Source of the DNA: Cercis canadensis
Lineage: Eukaryota > Streptophyta > Magnoliopsida > Fabales > Fabaceae
Length of the DNA stretch: 64,000 bases
Assembly: GCA_003255065.1 (NCBI GenBank)
Contig: QAOA01001947.1
Span: 33,972 to 97,971 of the forward strand
Direction of reading: 5' to 3'
In this document: in pieces, positions 22,612 to 35,552 of the stretch
Layout of the letters: every line of letters begins with the position of its first letter
How positions within the stretch are numbered: position 1 is the first letter of the stretch
Notes under the pieces: generated by a model
What the model saw: only the letters and a program-made list of their open reading frames with translations
Database searches by the model: none
What the model was told of the DNA's origin: nothing
Program-made: the position numbers and the translations under genes

Positions 22612-22976
22612 CACAAGAAAGCTATCGATTGGACTTAGCGGATATTCCTGGTATTAGTCCGTCTACATGCATGCATCGGATATTACTTGAAGATGGAGTT
22701 AAACCAGTGATGCAGCCTCAGCAAAGACTAAACCCTCTCATTCTAGACATGGTGAAGAAGGAGGCGACNCATTGCTGAGCAGGAGAAAAAATTACTAGCG
22801 ATTCTGAGAGAGCACAAGAAAGCTATCGATTGGACTTAGCGGATATTCCTGGTATTAGTCCGTCTACATGCATGCATCGGATATTACTTGAAGATGGAGT
22901 TAAACCAGTGATGCAGCCTCAGCAAAGACTAAACCCTCTCATTCTAGACATGGTGAAGAAGGAGGCGACCAAGCTT
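22571..22976 (+). repeat. Direct duplication of about 198 bp around a single N
   Basis: 22571-22768 and about 22779-22976 are the same Athila segment (CATTGCTGAGCAGGAGAAAAAATT to GAAGGAGGCGAC), separated by an N at 22769. They differ by at least one base (TAG against GAG), which suggests two haplotypes or two reads of an unmerged contig overlap rather than a biological tandem duplication. Confidence 0.85.
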
Positions 22977-24215
22977 CTACAGGCCGGCATCATTTATCCC
23001 ATATCTAACAGCACCTGAGTAAGCCCGGTGTAGGTCGTCCCGAAGAAATCTGGGGTTTTGGTGGTAAAGAACAAGCAGAATGAGTTAATACCCACCACAG
23101 TGTAGAATAATTGGAGAGTCTGTATTGATTATAGGCGATTGAACCAAGCCACGAGAAAGGATCATTACCCCCTGCCGTTCATCGATCAGATGCTAGAGCG
23201 GTTGGCTAGAAAATCGCATTACTGCTTCCTGGATGGCTACATTGGATACTTTCAGATCCATATTGCACCTAAGGATCAAGAGAAGACTATTTTCACATGT
23301 CCCTTCGGCACGTTTGCTTACCAGCGGATGCCTTTCGGCCTTTGCAACGCCCCTAGTACCTTTCAGCGGTGCATAGTAAGTATATTCTCTGACTTTCTAG
23401 AGGAGTGTATGGAGGTGTGTATGGATGATTTTACTGTCTATGGTTCTTTTTTTGATACTTGTTTAGATAGCCTAGCTAGAGTGCTGCATCGCTGCATTGA
23501 GACTACCCTTGCTTTAAATTTTGAGAAATATCATTTCATGGTAGAGCAAGGTATAATCTTAGGTCATGTAGTGTCTAGCAAGGGAGTTGAGGTAGATCCT
23601 GCTAAAAATAGATGTCATTACCTGTTTACCTTACCTTACATGTGTGCGGGGAGTTTGTTCCTTTATTGGACAAGCAAGTTTTTACCAGCGCTTTATCAGA
23701 GATTTTAGCAAGATAGTCATCCCACTATCCAGCCTTTTGCAGAAGGATGTGGAATTCCTATTTGATTAGAAGTGCAAGGAAGCCTTCAATCGTCTAAAGC
23801 TAGCTCTGACCAGTATTCTCATCATTCAGCCACCTAACTGGACACTCCCGTTCGAGCTAATATGCGACGCTTCTAACTATGCCTTAGGAGCTGTCTTGGT
23901 GCAGCGAGTGGCCAAAGCTTCCCATGTGGTTTACTATATTTTAAGAACTTTGGATGCTGCTCAAGCAAACTACACAACCATAGAAAAATAAATTTTAGCT
24001 ATTGTATTTGCATTAGATAAATTCAGGTCTTATTTGATAGATTCTAAGATTGTGATGTTTTCAGATCATGCAGCTCTGAAGTTTCTTTTGAAGAAACCTG
24101 ACGCCAAGCCACGGTTGATTAGGTGGATGTTGTTGCTCCAGGAGTTTGATGTTGAGATCCATTATAAAAGTGGAATAGAGAACCTGGTGGCTGATCACCT
24201 GAGTCGAATTAAGAG
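22632..24215 (+). pseudogene. Athila reverse transcriptase and RNase H
   Basis: From ADIPGISPSTCMHRILLEDG the reverse transcriptase runs through [40 protein letters not shown] and the catalytic pair in VCMDDFTVYG, normally VFMDDF, so the two aspartates are kept. Stops interrupt it at about 23018 and 23104. A frameshift near 23610 precedes the RNase H part, which continues in another frame through ICDASNYALGAVL (stop TAA near 23990) to MFSDHAALKFLLKK and VADHLSRI. In a working copy this domain pair would copy the RNA into DNA. Confidence 0.9.
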
Positions 24216-24439
24216 AGCCTCGGATCCGTTTCCCATCCATGATTCCTTCCCTGATGAGCAGCTTTTACAGCTGCAGAGTAAGATCATTTCTCCCTGGTTT
24301 GCAGATTTAGTAAACTTCTTGGTTGCTGGTGTCCTCCCTGCATGTGTTACTAGGGCTCAGTATGATAAATTGAGAAGTGAGTCTAAGTATTATATGTGGG
24401 ATGATCCTTATCTTTGGAAGTTTTACAGTGATCAAATGA

Positions 24440-25530
24440 TTAGGAGATGTGTGCCTGATAATGAGTTTCAGTCTGTTCTTAGCTTTTTCCATACATTTGC
24501 ATGTGGTGGACATTTTGGTCCTCAACGTATAGCTAGGAAAGTCTTAAACTCTGGATTATATTGGGTTACCTTATTTAGAGATGCACACATATTCTGTAAG
24601 TCTTGTGAGCAATGTTAGAGAATTGGAAATATTTCTTATAGGAATGAGATGTCTCAGTAGCCCTTATTATTTTGTGAGATTTTTTATGTCTGGGGTATTG
24701 ACTTTATGGGGCCTTTTCCTGTTTCTTTTGGTTTTGTTTACATCTTGCTAGTTGTTGATTATGTGTCTAAGTGGATGGAAGCGAAAGCCACTAGAACTGA
24801 TGACTCTAGAGTTGTTGTGAATTTTGTTAGATCTAATATTTTTTGCAGATTTGACATTCCTAGAGCTATCATCAGTGATCAAGGTACACACTTTTGCAAT
24901 TGGAGCATGAAGGCTTTGGTGCAGAAATATGGAGTCGTGAATAAGGTTTCCACACCTTACCACCCTCAGACGAATGGGCAAGCTGAAGTCTCCAACAGGG
25001 AAATCAAGCGTATCTTGGAGAAGACTGTCCAACCTAATAGGAAGAATTAAAGTTTGAGGAGGATGCTCTGTGGGCATACCGGACCGCTTTCAAGACACCA
25101 ATTGGGATGTCCCCTTACCGGATATTCTTTGGCAAAGCATGCCACCTTCCAATGGAGCTTGAGCACAAGGCATATTGGGCAGTCAAACAGTGCAACCTCG
25201 ACTTGAGCCAAGCCGAATTCTAGAGAAAGCTCCATTTCTAAGAGCTTGAAGAGCTGCGTTTGGACGCTTATGAGAGCTCTCGCATCTACAAAGACAAAAC
25301 CAAGAGGTTTCATGATAAGATGGTGCTAAGGAAGGAGTTCTCCATCGGCCAGAAAGTGCTCATTTATAACTCCTACCCAGCAAGCTCCATTCTAGGTGGC
25401 TTGCTCCGTTTGTAACCATCAAGGTCTTTCCATATGGCATGGTCGAGATTGCTAGTGAGGCTACCAACAAGGCTTTCAAAGTCAATGGACATCGCTTAAA
25501 GCCTTTCTATGAGGAAAAACCATAACGTTG
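24440..25530 (+). pseudogene. Athila integrase
   Basis: The zinc region (HTFACGGHFGPQR, then CKSCEQC) is followed by a TAG at 24616-24618. The core resumes with [14 protein letters not shown] (first Asp), [10 protein letters not shown] (second Asp) and [19 protein letters not shown] (Glu), so all three catalytic residues are present. A frameshift at about 25030 and a stop at 25220 break the C-terminal part, which ends in HRLKPFYEEKP at about 25525. The env-like region and 3' LTR expected in Athila elements are missing: sequence passes into unrelated LTR DNA by about 25640. Confidence 0.9.
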
Positions 25531-25639
25531 ACATCCCACATTCAATTTAAGGTAAAAGTCATGGGAAAACCAAGCATGTACATTCTTCACAATTTTTGTG
25601 TTTGATAATAGTCACTGTCATAACTTACTTGAAGGCCCC

Positions 25640-28600
25640 TACAACGCGAATGGTGGACATAGAAAAAAAAGATTAGTTTTCCGAAAAAAACTTGGAGTCG
25701 CCACTAATTATATTAAGAAAATGAGAAACAATTAGAAAACTCCTTTTTTAATTAAAAAAAATGGTCTATGAACTAGAGAGGGTTCGGGTGTCAGTTTGTA
25801 TATAGAGAAGGTGTTAGACATCTCACAACACTCGTCTAAAAGATGGTTACCAAAATTAGTTGTGCAAATCATAAAATTTCCAAAAATGTACTTTATTCAT
25901 TCCTCGAATAATAAACTATACAAGTAGATAAGAATTAGTAACAACAAATTTAAATATGAAATACATGCAACTAACGTATCCTAAATCCTTCCATCTGTTC
26001 CTCGCATATGGCGCCCTCCGGGGTGGTGCTTATCCTTACCTAGGAACGATAGGGTGGGCTACTTGATACGCAGATGGATTATCGCCCTATCCCTCCATGA
26101 TAGGTAAGGGGCCTATGGATACTATGCAAACAATCTCATTCCTAAATGCTATGCAAATGTATGATTTTAAGTATTACAACATTTGTGCTTGTCCAATAGG
26201 GGAGGGGTACATAATTGAAAAATGTAATCAAAATAAACAAAAGCTCTCCGAGCCTCTGAATCGCCTTAGGGTTTTGCTAATGGCCCAAGGATTGTGACTC
26301 CTTCTCACATGGAACATACATTAGTAAGCTCAAAATAAGAAATTAAAGGTCACATACGCAATTGAGCAACCACAACACATCACAATAAATGAAAAGATAA
26401 AGCAAGGAACATGTCAACTTATAGTGAAAAGTTATACAATACTAAAGCACATGTGGCAACCATTAAAAGTCAAAATAAAATCATGAAAATGGCATGCAAA
26501 GTAAGGCAATAACATTTAATTAAACATGACAATCAATATAAACTCCTAATTAGCATGCAAATGGTTCCAAAAAGGAAGAAAGGACAACAAGTAAACACAA
26601 GACAGAATAAAGAAAAATAAAACAACAAAGATGGAAAATAAAACATAAAACAGGAGAAACTTGTAAAAAAATCTGGGAATGCATGTCAATGCGATTTGAC
26701 CCAAAAATTTTACATGGCATAGAAAACTTTCTTATGGTTCTAAAGAATAAAAATCATACAAAAATGAGCTTCCTAACTCAAGTTATGGCAAAAAAATTGA
26801 ACACTGCCAGAATTAACTAACAATTTCACAGTACAATTAAAACAATCATTTTCAAATTACAACTGGGAGAAAATTCCACCTGAAAAAAAAAATGAAATTT
26901 ATACACATTTAATATACACATCTTAGATCTCTAACAAGATAAGAATCATGTCATTTGGGGTTGTAAAATTGAAGTTATTGTCAAAAGACCGACCACTGCC
27001 AGTGTTAGACTGACAGGTCCAAGAATTGACGAATTTGATTTTTAAACATGACAAAAGTCAAGAGATTAAGACCAAAACACAAAGTTTTCAAAAAAAGTCA
27101 AGCATCATTTTAATTTTTAATCAAATACCATAAACATATTCAAGAAAAAAAAAAGGGAAAAGATAAACAAAATACTCAAAAAGAAATCTATAAGAAGCAT
27201 GCTCACTCCAACAAGACATGACAAATAGTACCAAAACAATAATAGGGCAGCAAGCATGTAAAACTTACAATACCATCAACTAAGGCCATGCTAAAAAAAA
27301 CGAACCCTAAACAAAATCATGTCATATGGTAAAAACAAGCAAAACAATAATAAACTAAGTACTTAACCAAAATCAAAATAGAAATTAAACATAACCTCCC
27401 TAAACCAAAATATCAAGAGGATATTCAAGAGAGGAGAAAAATAACAAAAATCAAACTGAAACTCAAGGAATTAAAATGAAATAGAGGCATTCAAGAGGGA
27501 AACAAAAAGAAACATACATTTCACATAGATTCAAACCCCCAAAAAAAAAAAACACAAGAGAATGACAAGAAATCAAGATAATAGTGAAGGTTACCAAGTG
27601 TTCTTCAAGAAAACTCATCTTCCTTGCTCAAAGGTGTAGAACCCAACTCCAAGAAGCTTTAACACTCATGATTTTGTCTTTTTCCTCTCCAAAAATATGA
27701 CGAATACTCAAGAACTCTTAACTTTCCTCTCTTTAATCTATATTTTTTAAGTTCTCTCCCTTCCTTCTTGTTTTCACCTTGAGAACATATTATTCTGCTC
27801 TCTCCTCTCTTTTTTTTTGTTATGCAATCAGCCTTCTCAACTTGGAGAGCAAGTTGAGGGTAGTTTGGTCCTTTCATACCCCTTTTGCACCTTCCTCCCA
27901 CTTTCCTTTAACTTTGAAATGTGAAAAATTCAATAATTCTTCTCCAAAATGCCCTAACCAAATTGCAGACTTCAGCCCCTCTAATTTATATTTTTTCCAT
28001 GCCAAAATAAGGTTATGAAGCCCCAATTAGCAATTTTCCCAAAATTCTTTTGCACAAGCAACTTTCATGAAGCTTCCTTGAGGCTAGATCTTTTCACTTA
28101 TGCTTGAGAAAGTTTTTCAAACCCTAGCTGACTTCCTTTCAGATTTTTAACAAATTTATTTTCTTTTTTGATTAAAAATAAAAATTACAAAATCCTAATA
28201 GGCCAAATTAGGTCAAAATGAGCCCAAGGAGCTCAACCTTGGACCTAAGTTGATTCAATTGGTCCAAATTAAACCTTAAACAAATTAAATAATCCAACAA
28301 ACATATATAATTTACTTGAACTAAAAACATTATAAAACAAAAATCGGTTGGCCTGAAGGCTCCCAAACTAGGGTTTTAGCATTATGGGCTAAACCCAAAA
28401 CATGGGTTTTGACCCAAAATCGCTAAAACCCCAAAAAATTATAATTTTTATGTCCAAACAAAGTATTTAAAACAAATCAAATGGGTCAAAAGGCCCCAAA
28501 CTCAAATTTAAAGAAAATGGACCAAAGGGTTTCCTAATTTATATTTAAATGAAGTGAGTCAATAGCCAAAAACAAAACTTTGATCCAAAAGCTAAAAGAG

Positions 28601-28680
28601 GCCTTAAAGACTTTAAAAATAAAATTTCCCAATTAAAAATAATTAAAAATATTTTGTCTCTTTTTTTTTTTTTTTTTTGA
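25640..28680 (-). mobile_element. Ogre-like LTR sequence, truncated
   Basis: Read on the minus strand, the right side ends in the blocks TAATTAGTGGCGACTCCAAG and GGTAACCATCTTTTAGACGAG, typical of the 3' end of this LTR class and shared with 4097-5955. The first 1.1 kb (25640-26800) matches 50190-51300 in the same orientation. The left (5') end is lost near a poly-T run at 28660-28680. The interior is AT-rich and has no supported gene. Confidence 0.6.
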
Positions 28681-28772
28681 AAAACGCATAACAACTCTCG
28701 TGCAAAATACAATATCTATAGTCACTTACATAGGCATGGGGATGAATAAGCAACAGAAGCAAAAATGGAAAG

Positions 28773-29532
28773 ATGACAATCTATGTAGCTGAACTTACAC
28801 CTAATATGATTTACACCTACTCTTATCCTCTCATTGAACTACAACCTAATGTGTTGAAGAAGATGGGAGAAATTCAATTGGCTTTTAGGCTTTGTTGTCC
28901 AAATAAGATCAATCTCTATCTACTCTATAGATTGTCGATGCTTCCTAGATTGCATTTCGGTAAACCATTGACTCCAGCTTAATTTAGTGCTTTGAGNTCT
29001 CGTTGAACTACAACCTAATGTGTTGAAGAAGATGGGAGAAATTCAATTGGCTTTTAGGCTTTGTTGTCCAAATAAGATCAATCTCTATCTACTCTATAGA
29101 TTGTCGATGCTTCCTAGATTGCATTTCGGTAAACCATTGACTCCAGCTTAATTTAGTGCTTTGAGGAAACAAACTGTTACACTTCTTTCATCCACATTAA
29201 GCAAGAATAAACCCTCACCGAGGAAAGAGGTTATGCAATATGTGCTTGATTCTCGTGAAAATATATGGAGCATGCAGAGAGGAAAAACTGATATTGATAG
29301 GATTAAAACTTTTCTATATGATTGAGCTACCTTGTGCACTTGCGTAAATGATATATGTAAGTGGAAGAATCATATTTCTAGACTCATAATTTGTGTGGTT
29401 TTAGCTTTTCTGATTTGGAAACCTCAGATTGTACTGCCTTAAATATTTTCTGCCTTATCTTGGATGTCAGCTTGGAGTATCCAAAGAGGCCAAAGCATTT
29501 ATCTCTCTAGGATTTACAATTGTGTCATGCTC
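28773..29532 (+). pseudogene. MCTP (C2 and transmembrane) pseudogene, first part
   Basis: The translation matches the C-terminal region of plant multiple C2 and transmembrane domain proteins: YPLIELQPNVLKKMGEIQLA, then PRKEVMQYVLDSRENIWSM, then DICKWKNHISRLI and a hydrophobic stretch (VVLAFLIWKPQIVLP). MCTPs are ER-plasma membrane tethers at plasmodesmata. In-frame stops replace conserved residues: TAA for Gln after LTPA, TGA for Trp after FLYD, and another after VLP. The segment 28827-28995 is repeated after the N at 28996. The upstream C2 domains are absent. The gypsy element at 29533 interrupts the copy, which resumes at 33389. Confidence 0.88.
28827..29165 (+). repeat. Direct duplication of about 168 bp around a single N
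   Basis: 28827-28995 and 28997-29165 carry the same MCTP codons (TTGAACTACAACCTAATGTG to TTTAGTGCTTTGAG) on either side of an N. This pattern fits an unmerged contig overlap. Confidence 0.85.
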
Positions 29533-32500
29533 TAATGCAACTAAAGAACTGGAACTGAGTTTATTTGATTGATATTAAACTGACGTGTTGTTAATATAGA
29601 TGCATTACAACTAAGAAAGCTACTAGATGAGGACTTCTATTGATAATTAATGTAGGTAACTAACTAAGATAAAGGCTATTGCAAATAAACAATAGCAAAA
29701 TAGATAACTAATGCAGATAAACCATAGCAAGCTAAAAGTCCTATCTTTTCATGCAAATTAGAGCCCCAACCATGCATGCAACCTTACTCATGCATAGCAT
29801 GGGTTTGGCTTGGACACTTGAGTGCTAATCTGCATGCCCATCATATCATTCCCTCCCCCCTTCGAGCACGTCCTTGTCCTCAAGGGCCTCAGTTAGGAAC
29901 TTCGGATATTTGCACAGTAACTCAGAGATAGCTTCCAGGTTGCCTCGTTACTCGGGAGGCCAGTCCACTGCACCAGAAATTCTTAGATGTTCTTGCCACC
30001 CTTAGTAACCTAGTGGTGTTGCAACACTTTTTCTGGTATAAGCTCAATTGTCCCATGCTCATCTACTGGTGGTATGGCTGCTACATCCATTGGAGCTTCA
30101 CCTATCTTTTTATGCAGCAATGAAACATGGAAAACATGATGGATGCAAGCTTCTGGGGGAAGTGCTAACTTATAAGCCACCTTGCCTACACGTTCTAGTA
30201 TCTGGTAAGAGCCATAAATTTTGCTTTGCAGCTTCCTATGTGCTTGTTTAAAGACAGAGGATTGGCAGAATGGGTGTAGACATAAGTATACCTATTCTCC
30301 AACCCTAAACTTAATATCTCGTAATTTCTTATTAGCAATCACCACCATGCACTATTGGGCAATGTGAAGCTATTCCCTTAACAGGAGCAAGACACCATCT
30401 CTATCTTTCAAAGCTTGTTTAACAAAGAGCTCTGCCACTACCTTAGCGTTAAAAGTGTGTGCTAATGATAGGAAATGAGCATATTTGCTAAGCCTATCAA
30501 CCACAACCATACCCACATTTTTTTTTTGGAAAGGTAGGAAGACCCTCCACGAAGTCCATAAACACATCTTCCCAAACTTGTTTCGGAATGGATAGTGGTT
30601 GTAACAAGCCGATTGGGCTTTGGGCAAGGTATTTGTTGCGTTGGCAAGTATCACATGCTACCACCCATTTCTTGACGGATGTGCATCCTACCAGTAAAAA
30701 CCCCCCATTACCCGTTGGTATGTCTTAAGTTCTGCTACATGCCCTCCAATAACCGAGCCATGATACTCTTAAAAAATGCGAGGAATGAAGTTACTGGAAG
30801 GTGGAAATACCAGTAGGTCATGGTATAATAAAATGCAATTTTTTTCATGGAACTCAACTCCATTTTGTTCATGGAATCCAGTGGCGCCTTCTTGGAGTTG
30901 TTGGTGCAGGTTGACCAAATCAATAATAGACCGAGGGTATCGCCATGTGTGTATAGCTGCAATTTTTTTAAGGTCCATCAAGACGCCATTATGTATGATG
31001 ATGTGGCCTAAATAATCCACTTCCTTCTTACCAAACTTGCATTTGTAGAGCTTAGCATAAAACTAGTATTGAACCAGTGTTTGTAAAACAAATTGGAGGT
31101 GAGTAAGGTGAGTTTCTCAATTAGCACTATACATTAATATATCATCAAAGAAAATAAGAACAAATTTGCATAAGTTTGAACCAAACACAATATTCATTGC
31201 AGCTTGGAATGTTGCCGAGGCATTACACAACCCAAAAGGCATTACTAGATACTTGTAGTGCCCTTGGTGTGTATGAAATGTTGTATTGGGTATGTCTTGT
31301 GGCTGTACTCATATTTGATGATATCTAGAAGGAAGTCTAGTTTAGAAAAATAATGGGATCTGTGTAGTTCATCTGGCATATCTTTAACTGTGGGAATGGG
31401 AAACCGATCCTTGATAATGACTTCATTGAGGGCTCGGTAGTCTGTACAAAACCTCTAACTTCAATCCTTTTTATGTACCAATAACATAGGACATGAGTAG
31501 GGACTAGTGCTCGATTGGATAATGCCCTTGTGTATCATCTCAATGACTTGCCACTCAATCTCATTTTTTTGGTGGTAAGAGTAGTGGTAAGGTCGTACAT
31601 TAACTGGTGCAGTCCCAGGTTTAAGTTGAATTTGATGGTAAGAGTGTGAATGGATTCAACATGCACTGGACCCTCAATTTGTCTTTTTATTCGGTGTTTT
31701 CTTTCTCCACTTTCAAACTCCATAATGAGTTTTCCCTAGTCACAGAGGGTCGATCCCAATGCTCCCAGCCATGGCATCCATCCCTACAAGTGGTAGCACA
31801 TACAATGTTGCCATAGATGAGAAACCATCAATCCTTACCTGCACCTATTGGCATTTCCCTTGGCATTTTACTAGTGAGCCATTTTCCATTGAGACATTGA
31901 AAGAGGCTGGTGCTATGACTGGTAATTATAGCACTTTTGCCTTGCTGCTGCTGATGAAGTTGTGGGTGGACCCACTATCTATTAAAACTGAGAGTGGTTG
32001 ATGAGAAATGATGCTAGTGACTTTTAAAGTTTGTGGGTTTGTCCACCCCTCTAGTGCATGTAGAGATATTAATTTCCATTTCTCCACATCCTCTGTTGTC
32101 TCTTCTTCCAAATATGGTTCATTGGAGTCAAGCATAAAGAGCTGTGGTTTTGTGCATTTAAGTTTGCTGGTGAACCATTCACCACAGTTGAAACATAACC
32201 CTTTTTTCCATTCTCTGTTGCATCTTAGCCCAAGACAATTTTCTTACCCATAGTGGTAGCTCTTTTTTCCATGGTGTTACTGAGTGCTTCATATTAGCGT
32301 TTAGTGTTTGCATGAGAATTTTGGCTGACAAAACATTTGATCATATCTTAATCTAGCATACTTTACTGATTCACGCAGTGTTTTTGGTTTCTACACTCTT
32401 ACCTCTCCTGCAAGCTCTTCTTTCAGCCCTCTAACAAATGTTGTGATCAATGCCTTTTGGGGCCATGCTTGTACATGGTTAGCTAAGCGTTCAAGCTCCT

Positions 32501-33388
32501 GTAGATAGTTGCGCAATGGCCCAGCTTGCATGATTTAGACAAGGCTTGATCATAGTCTTCGAACTCGATTGGTCCAAACCTTGTGAGGAGTTCTTGGTCA
32601 AATATTTCCCAAGTCACACTGAGCTGTTCTGTCTTGTATGATTATTTTAACCATTGCAACCATTGATTGGCTTCACCCTCTATGTGAACGGAAGTGAAAT
32701 GACTTGTTGCTCTGATGGACTCCCCTGATATTCAAAGAATTGTCGTACACGATGGAGCCACTTAGTTGGGTTCGTTCCCCCATAGCGAGGGAAGTCCATT
32801 TTGATGTAACAGGGAACTTCTAAACCAGACAAAGTTTATGGTGTTTTGGTTTTGGCCAGAACCTCACTGGATCCTTTGGCTCCCTAGCGTTCCTACCTGA
32901 GTGTAGCCAACTCAGCCATAACTTCTTCAAACAGCTTGTTCATAGTGACCTCTAGCCTATAACTTTGTTTATCAAGCCCTTGGACCATCCCTGCTAACCC
33001 TGCCACCTTTCTTTTAAGTCTTTCTATTTTTTCTTTATGGGTTCCCATTTGGTTTTGATACCAAATGATGTAACTAAAGAACTGGAACTAAGTTTATTTG
33101 ATTGATGTTCAGCACTAAACTGACGTGCCATTTATATAGATGCATTACAACTAACAAAACAACTAGATAAGGACTTCTACTGATAACTAATGCAAATAAC
33201 TAACTAAGATAAAGGTTAATGTAGATAAATAATAGCATAATAGATAACTAATGCAGGTAAACAATAGCAAGTTAAGAGTCCACTTTCTTTATGCAATGTA
33301 GAGCCCCAGCCCTGAGTGCAACCCTGCTCATGCATAGCATGGGTTGGGCTTGGAGACTCAGGTGCTAACCCACCTTCCCATCGCATCA
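29533..33388 (-). mobile_element. Ty3/gypsy element (Reina-like), 3.86 kb, complete ends
   Basis: LTRs lie at 29533-29848 and 33066-33388 (316 and 323 bp), and the perfect TSD TGCTC is at 29528-29532 and 33389-33393. The right LTR is the upstream one, as shown by a minus-strand primer binding site TGGTATCAAAACC at about 33051-33063. A GGGGGGAGGGAA polypurine tract abuts the left LTR (29849-29860). The short LTRs and Met-type primer site suggest a Reina-type chromovirus (inference). The element is inserted in an MCTP pseudogene. It is shorter than a full element (usually over 5 kb) because of internal deletions. Confidence 0.9.
30370..33050 (-). pseudogene. Gypsy gag-pol remnant of the 29.5-33.4 kb element
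   Basis: Domains in minus-strand order: gag with NPTKWLHRVRQFFEYQ near 32780; protease with the active site SVLIDSGSTHNFISS near 31960; reverse transcriptase with [13 protein letters not shown] near 31230 and the catalytic pair in [11 protein letters not shown] near 31140, followed by DYLGHIIIHNGV; then integrase pieces ([22 protein letters not shown]) near 30480-30640. Most of RNase H and the integrase zinc and C-terminal regions are deleted. Many TAG/TGA stops and frameshifts are present. No intact protein can be made. Confidence 0.85.
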
Positions 33389-33840
33389 TGCTCATAGCAA
33401 GCAAATATGAATTAAAAAAAGAGTTTGATCTAATTTCATCCAAATTTGAATACCAAATTATCAAGTAAATGTATGATCGGTTAAGAGATATTGCTAAGAA
33501 GTCTATAGCATAGGTGGGTGTTGTAATAACTAAAGGAGAGAAATTGCAATCTCTTCAAAGCTAGGAGGATTTTACAGTTACAACGCTATTTGTGGTTGTA
33601 TGCTTGATCATTGAGATTGCGACTTTCATTTTTCCTTTTCCACTCACTATTGGTCTGTGGCTTTTCTACGTGCTAAGGCATCCAAGATGGCACTCACCTT
33701 ACCTTACATCATTGAAAACTTTGTGAGCAACATACCTTCAAAATTAGATAGGATGCTATAAGAATCAAAATTAGATAGGATGCTAGAAGAGTTTGAGTTC
33801 AAGCTAGGATTAAAGTAAATGCAACTTCTGAAGTTCTATT
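33389..33840 (+). pseudogene. MCTP pseudogene, C-terminal part
   Basis: After the gypsy element the MCTP frame continues: KKEFDLISSKFEYQIIK, stop, MYDRLRDIAKKSIA, stop, GEKLQSLQS, stop (normally Trp), EDFTVTTLFVVVCLI. The last transmembrane hairpin and the signature LWLFYVLRHPRW follow, then a degraded tail (PSKLDRML, duplicated). Order and spacing match the family's last 120 residues, which proves the two halves were once one gene. Four or more stops make it non-functional. Confidence 0.88.
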
Positions 33841-35552
33841 TTTTCTTTTTTCTTTTTTTACCATCATCAATTATGATCTAATTATCATTCCCAAACACCT
33901 CTGAAAGGCAACATTTTATTTGTTGTACATTTCATATTATGTTATTGTATGTCATGATTGACTTATCAAATGAAATGCCATTTGCGATCCACCTTGAATT
34001 TGTTATTGATTGGTTGTAATTGACTAGCGAATTTATGGACAACCAGGGCAACTCGTATATCTTGATCTTACATTTAAGCTAAATAGCATCTTGGCTGGAG
34101 ACTGAGAATTTTTTGGCCTAGTAGGAAGAGTGATTCCTAGCTCATCTTTAAAAAAATTTAGCTGCTAAATGAACTAGCATTTTGTGCTACAAGTATTTCA
34201 AGAAGTTGCAACTAGAAGAGAGTTGTTGACTTGGATTTTGGGAACTAAGCTAAGAGTTGTAAATTTGCAATGATAACTTATTTAATAATGAATTATAGTA
34301 CATCTTAATAGTAAGCACATGAAGCCAATGAGGTGTAGAAAACGACATATATGATAAGTTTGTTTTATACCACTTATCTTGTGCTAATCTAGCTTAATTA
34401 TTGTTTGTTATACGGTTTTTTAGGTTTGATTATGATGTTTTGTTGTTTTTTCTTAGGTTTTTAATTAAAAAGTTTTTGAAAGTCATTTCAGCATATTTCG
34501 GTGTTAAAAGGAGAGAATTTTCGAAGAATTGACTGGAGGCAGCAGCTTGGGCGCCTCAGTCCCCAATCTCATCATTGTACAAGAATGAAGGTTTTCTAGA
34601 GACTTGGGCACCGTAGCGCCCTAAAGCCAGCGCCACAGCCCACCAGAGGCAGAAATCTTAACGCCAAAGCCACTTGCCTAGGGCGCTACAACACCTATCG
34701 CCAACACAAAAGCACTATTCAGGTAGAGAGTTTAGCACTGCAGCGCCTAAACCCTGACTTGGGTTTTGATCCCCATACTTCCTATTTCATTAGGACTCCT
34801 ATTTCATTTTTTTTTTCTCTTTAACTTCCTAAAACTAATAAATAGGATTTTTAGAGACCAAATTAGGGTTTCACAAGTTTTTACACTATAGGCTAGAAGA
34901 GTAGGAAGATCAAGCTCTAAGAAGTGAATTTTGTCATTGATTCTCATCTTCTAAGAGATTTTCTCATCTTTTTCTCTTGTACTTATGTTTAAATTTTGTG
35001 TAATCATGTTTTTATTTGCTATCATGAACTAAATTCACCTTCTAGGGCCATGATGTAACTTAGCTATGATGATTTGTGATTTTCTAGTAATTTAATTCAA
35101 GAACATCTTTATTAATAGTCTTCTTTTTCTCAATTATTCATGCATCAAATTGATTGGCCATCAATTGAGTTGATTTGATAATCGCAATGAGACCAGGAAG
35201 TAACTTGCAATTCAAGATCATAGAGATTAAGATCATAGATTTCATAAGGGGTAGGAATATACCCTTATGGTCTATGTAGCTATTAAAAGAATTAAAGAAC
35301 TTAAAGAATTTCTCAGTAGTTATTCACATAAGAATATAGTGAGTTGGTGCTTAAAGATATTTTCATTTGACATTGGAAAAGGTTAATGGATAGTTTAGGG
35401 TTCTTGGCTAGTAATTAAAGAAGATAGTTCTTGGTTAAAGAAGTAGGAATAACAATTCATAACAGCTATGGTGAAATTGGAAACCCTAGATACTTCTCAT
35501 CCATATTTCTACCTATTTTAATATTCTTGTGTTTAAGTTAAAGCTTGATATT
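33841..35552. other. Unclassified repeat-like sequence
   Basis: No gene is seen. 34500-34760 is GC-richer, with GGGCGCC/GGCGCTA words common in plant LTRs, followed by AT-rich sequence with TTCTAGGGCCATGATG. It may be the edge of another LTR element, but I find no paired copy. Confidence 0.4.
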
